A DNA stretch of 9,408 nt from an uncultured Elusimicrobium sp. (lineage in GTDB: Bacteria > Elusimicrobiota > Endomicrobiia > Endomicrobiales > Endomicrobiaceae), in contig CACWKJ010000089.1 of NCBI GenBank assembly GCA_902761395.1, positions 1 through 9,408 on the forward strand, read 5' to 3'. This document shows positions 7,510 through 9,408 of the stretch, one piece after another (the stretch's first letter is position 1; every line of letters begins with the position of its first letter). Position numbers and translations under genes: made by a program. Under the pieces are notes generated by a model. It was not told the DNA's origin. It saw only the letters and a list, made by a program, of their open reading frames with translations, and made no database searches.

Positions 7510-9408
7510 ATGCTTCGTAAAAAAATAATCTTCTTATTATCCATATTGTGTTTATCTTTTATTTTTACTTCACAAGCTTTTTGTGCTTACGAAGTAACAA
7601 TAAAAGCCGATTCTTTAACATATCAACAAGACGATGAAATTATTACCGCAGAAGGTAATGTCGAGCTTGAATGGACAGATAAAATAATAAAAGCCGACAA
7701 TATAGAAATGAGAATAAAAGATCAACATCTTCAAGCAGAAGGCAATGTTGTAATTTCCGAAGAAAAAAGTCTTCTTATGTCCGATAAAATTCAATATGAT
7801 ATGGCTAAGGAACAAGGTGACCTTGAAAACACTTTCGGAACAAGTTCGTCAATATTCTTTAAAGCGGAAAAGATGGTAAAAGTATCTTCCGATACTTACG
7901 AAATAGAGAATGTAAAACTTTCCAATTGCGATTTGGATGATCCGCATCATTATGCTTTTGCAAAAAGAGGCGTGTTTGTTGTAGACAAAAGAATAACAAT
8001 TTATAAAGCAACTTATTATGTAGGTAAAGTCCCGATATTTTATTTCCCCAAATATACAAGAAATTTAGCAGGTTCCGACAGTAAATTCAGTTATGAAATT
8101 GAACCGGGGTACACTAATGACGGCGGTCTTTCGGCAAAAGCTAAATTAAAGTATAAGTTTACAGACAAATTAAATTCAGCGCTTTTGTTGGATTATTTAG
8201 GAACAAGAGGCGAAGGTGTAGGACTTGAAACTGTAGGACTTGAAACGAGCTATTACGATAAAGAAAAACTAAAAGCAACATTTTATGCTTACGGAACACA
8301 AGACAGAAAAGAAGATTCTCAAAGGTGGATGATAAAACCTTCTTATTGGCAAAAGATAAACGATTTGTGGAAAATACAATCTCATGCGGAGTTTGTAAGT
8401 GATTCTTATTTCAACAACAGATATTCGCTCGATGATTGGGACAGAGTATTAAACAGAAGAAGATCGTATGCCGCCATTACAAGGCAAAGCAACAAATCGA
8501 ATTTAAGAGTAATGTCGGAACTGTATCAAATATATAACCCTATAACGGATAAAATACAGAACGGTTCTTATTTAATATTACCGCAGGTTTATTATTCTTT
8601 ATATCCCACAAAAACATTGGGAGCTTTCAGCAGTTTCACTTTCAATTTCGAAAACAAAACAAATTATGAAATGGAATTTTCTTCAAACACTTATGATTAC
8701 AGAAAAATAAGTGCTTATGCCGACTATAACATAACAAAAGATTACAGAATATCAAAAAGAATGACCGTTAAACCTACTTTAGGTGTGGACGGAACTTTTT
8801 CCGACAGTGTGAACCCCGAAGATGATGATAAAAACTTTACAACAAGATATTACGGATCTTTAAATACAAGATACAGACCTACATGGTGGATGGATTGGAA
8901 CTTGTCGTATAATGCGAAATTAAGGTCCGATATTAACAGATTAAACATAGATACCGACGGATTTGATAAAGGTGTTGAACAAAATGCTCTTTTATTCAAC
9001 AATTACATTTACACAAACTATAATTTAACCGTAAGAAATACTACCGGCTACGATTTTAGAGATTTGGAAGGGTTGGGTTATATAGATTGGTATCCTTTTG
9101 TAACGGAATTAACTTATATACCGTCGTCTAAAGTTACATTATATTTAAAACAAACTCAAGATTTGCATCCGTTTAAATTCAATTCTTTACAGTTCGATTC
9201 GATGTTCGGGCAACTTGAAAGATTTTATTTTAAACTTTCCGCTTTTTATTATCAATTAAGGCCGGAAGAAGTTGATTTGGTTTCCGGTATAGGTTTTTGG
9301 TTAAATTCCAAGTGGAGACTTGATTATCTTATAAGAATAACCAGCCATTATACGGAAAACAAGTGGTCTAAAAGAGATCAGGAATTAAAAGTTTACAGAG
9401 ATTTGCAT
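7510..9408 (+). CDS. lptD: LPS-assembly protein LptD (OstA/Imp), 3' end cut by window edge
   Basis: LptD is the outer-membrane beta-barrel that, with LptE, inserts lipopolysaccharide into the outer leaflet. The 633 visible residues begin with a signal peptide (MLRKK, hydrophobic core, likely cleavage after AFCA, residue 26). A periplasmic OstA/LptA-like beta-jellyroll follows (about 27-135, with KADSLTYQQ and repeated AEGNV). Then come LSNCDLDDPHHYAFAKR (137-153), a normal LptD N-domain feature, and the signature VPIFYFPKYTR (174-184). The rest is alternating aromatic and polar strands of the barrel. The window ends on RDLH (630-633), the start of the conserved 'RDLHCW' region, so only the last strands are missing. 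The lipoprotein lipobox is absent. The gene starts 3 bp after the ROK stop without a visible Shine-Dalgarno, so reinitiation from the upstream gene is likely. A 15-bp tandem repeat lies at 8218-8247. Confidence 0.94.
   Translation, partial: MLRKKIIFLLSILCLSFIFTSQAFCAYEVTIKADSLTYQQDDEIITAEGNVELEWTDKIIKADNIEMRIKDQHLQAEGNVVISEEKSLLMSDKIQYDMAKEQGDLENTFGTSSSIFFKAEKMVKVSSDTYEIENVKLSNCDLDDPHHYAFAKRGVFVVDKRITIYKATYYVGKVPIFYFPKYTRNLAGSDSKFSYEIEPGYTNDGGLSAKAKLKYKFTDKLNSALLLDYLGTRGEGVGLETVGLETSYYDKEKLKATFYAYGTQDRKEDSQRWMIKPSYWQKINDLWKIQSHAEFVSDSYFNNRYSLDDWDRVLNRRRSYAAITRQSNKSNLRVMSELYQIYNPITDKIQNGSYLILPQVYYSLYPTKTLGAFSSFTFNFENKTNYEMEFSSNTYDYRKISAYADYNITKDYRISKRMTVKPTLGVDGTFSDSVNPEDDDKNFTTRYYGSLNTRYRPTWWMDWNLSYNAKLRSDINRLNIDTDGFDKGVEQNALLFNNYIYTNYNLTVRNTTGYDFRDLEGLGYIDWYPFVTELTYIPSSKVTLYLKQTQDLHPFKFNSLQFDSMFGQLERFYFKLSAFYYQLRPEEVDLVSGIGFWLNSKWRLDYLIRITSHYTENKWSKRDQELKVYRDLH
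8218..8247 (+). repeat. 15-bp tandem duplication within lptD
   Basis: Two copies of GTAGGACTTGAAACn lie head to tail, differing only at the last base. Being 15 bp and in frame, the duplication encodes VGLET twice (residues 237-246) without breaking the gene. It falls in the early barrel region, where changes in strand or loop length are often tolerated. It looks like a recent replication-slippage event. Confidence 0.8.

Overview
The window is AT-rich (roughly one third G+C by eye) and densely coding. It holds two divergently transcribed units separated by a single 178-bp intergenic region. The organism is Gram-negative with a lipopolysaccharide-bearing outer membrane, because a clear LptD is present; the standard bacterial code fits, with TGA used as the accD stop. 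The AT-rich style, the gene set, and a very large secreted protein carrying an 'IQDLH' motif suggest Elusimicrobiota, perhaps the Endomicrobium group, or the related Omnitrophota. This placement is inference from recalled family features, at about even confidence.

Left half, minus strand (1 to 4310). One very large exported protein is read leftward and runs off the window edge, with about 1,437 residues visible. It starts with a signal peptide. Its first ~470 residues look like a divergent TraB/ChaN/EreA-type domain, with an early Asp-x-His motif (IQDLH), an LEG motif and a late GGYH motif. A hydrophobic stretch, a six-glycine run and a beta-rich segment follow, then about 670 residues I cannot assign. 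The reading frame breaks once, between 3651 and 3714, most likely by loss of one base in an A5 tract at 3682-3686. The gene is therefore given as two fragments plus the frameshift site. It is either a real broken gene or a homopolymer error in the assembly.

Right half, plus strand (4489 to 9408). Four genes form a tight apparent operon: accD (carboxyltransferase beta subunit of acetyl-CoA carboxylase), folC (folylpolyglutamate/dihydrofolate synthase), a ROK-family sugar kinase, and lptD (outer-membrane LPS translocon, cut by the window edge). accD and folC overlap by 4 bp, folC and the ROK gene by 8 bp, and ROK and lptD are 3 bp apart. folC and lptD have no good ribosome-binding site, so translational coupling is likely. 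The operon joins fatty-acid precursor supply, folate metabolism, sugar phosphorylation and LPS export, consistent with a housekeeping growth and envelope cluster.

I see no RNA genes, CRISPR arrays, insertion sequences or terminators. No stretch longer than 300 bp lacks a gene. The most unusual part of the window is the giant exported protein and its frameshift.
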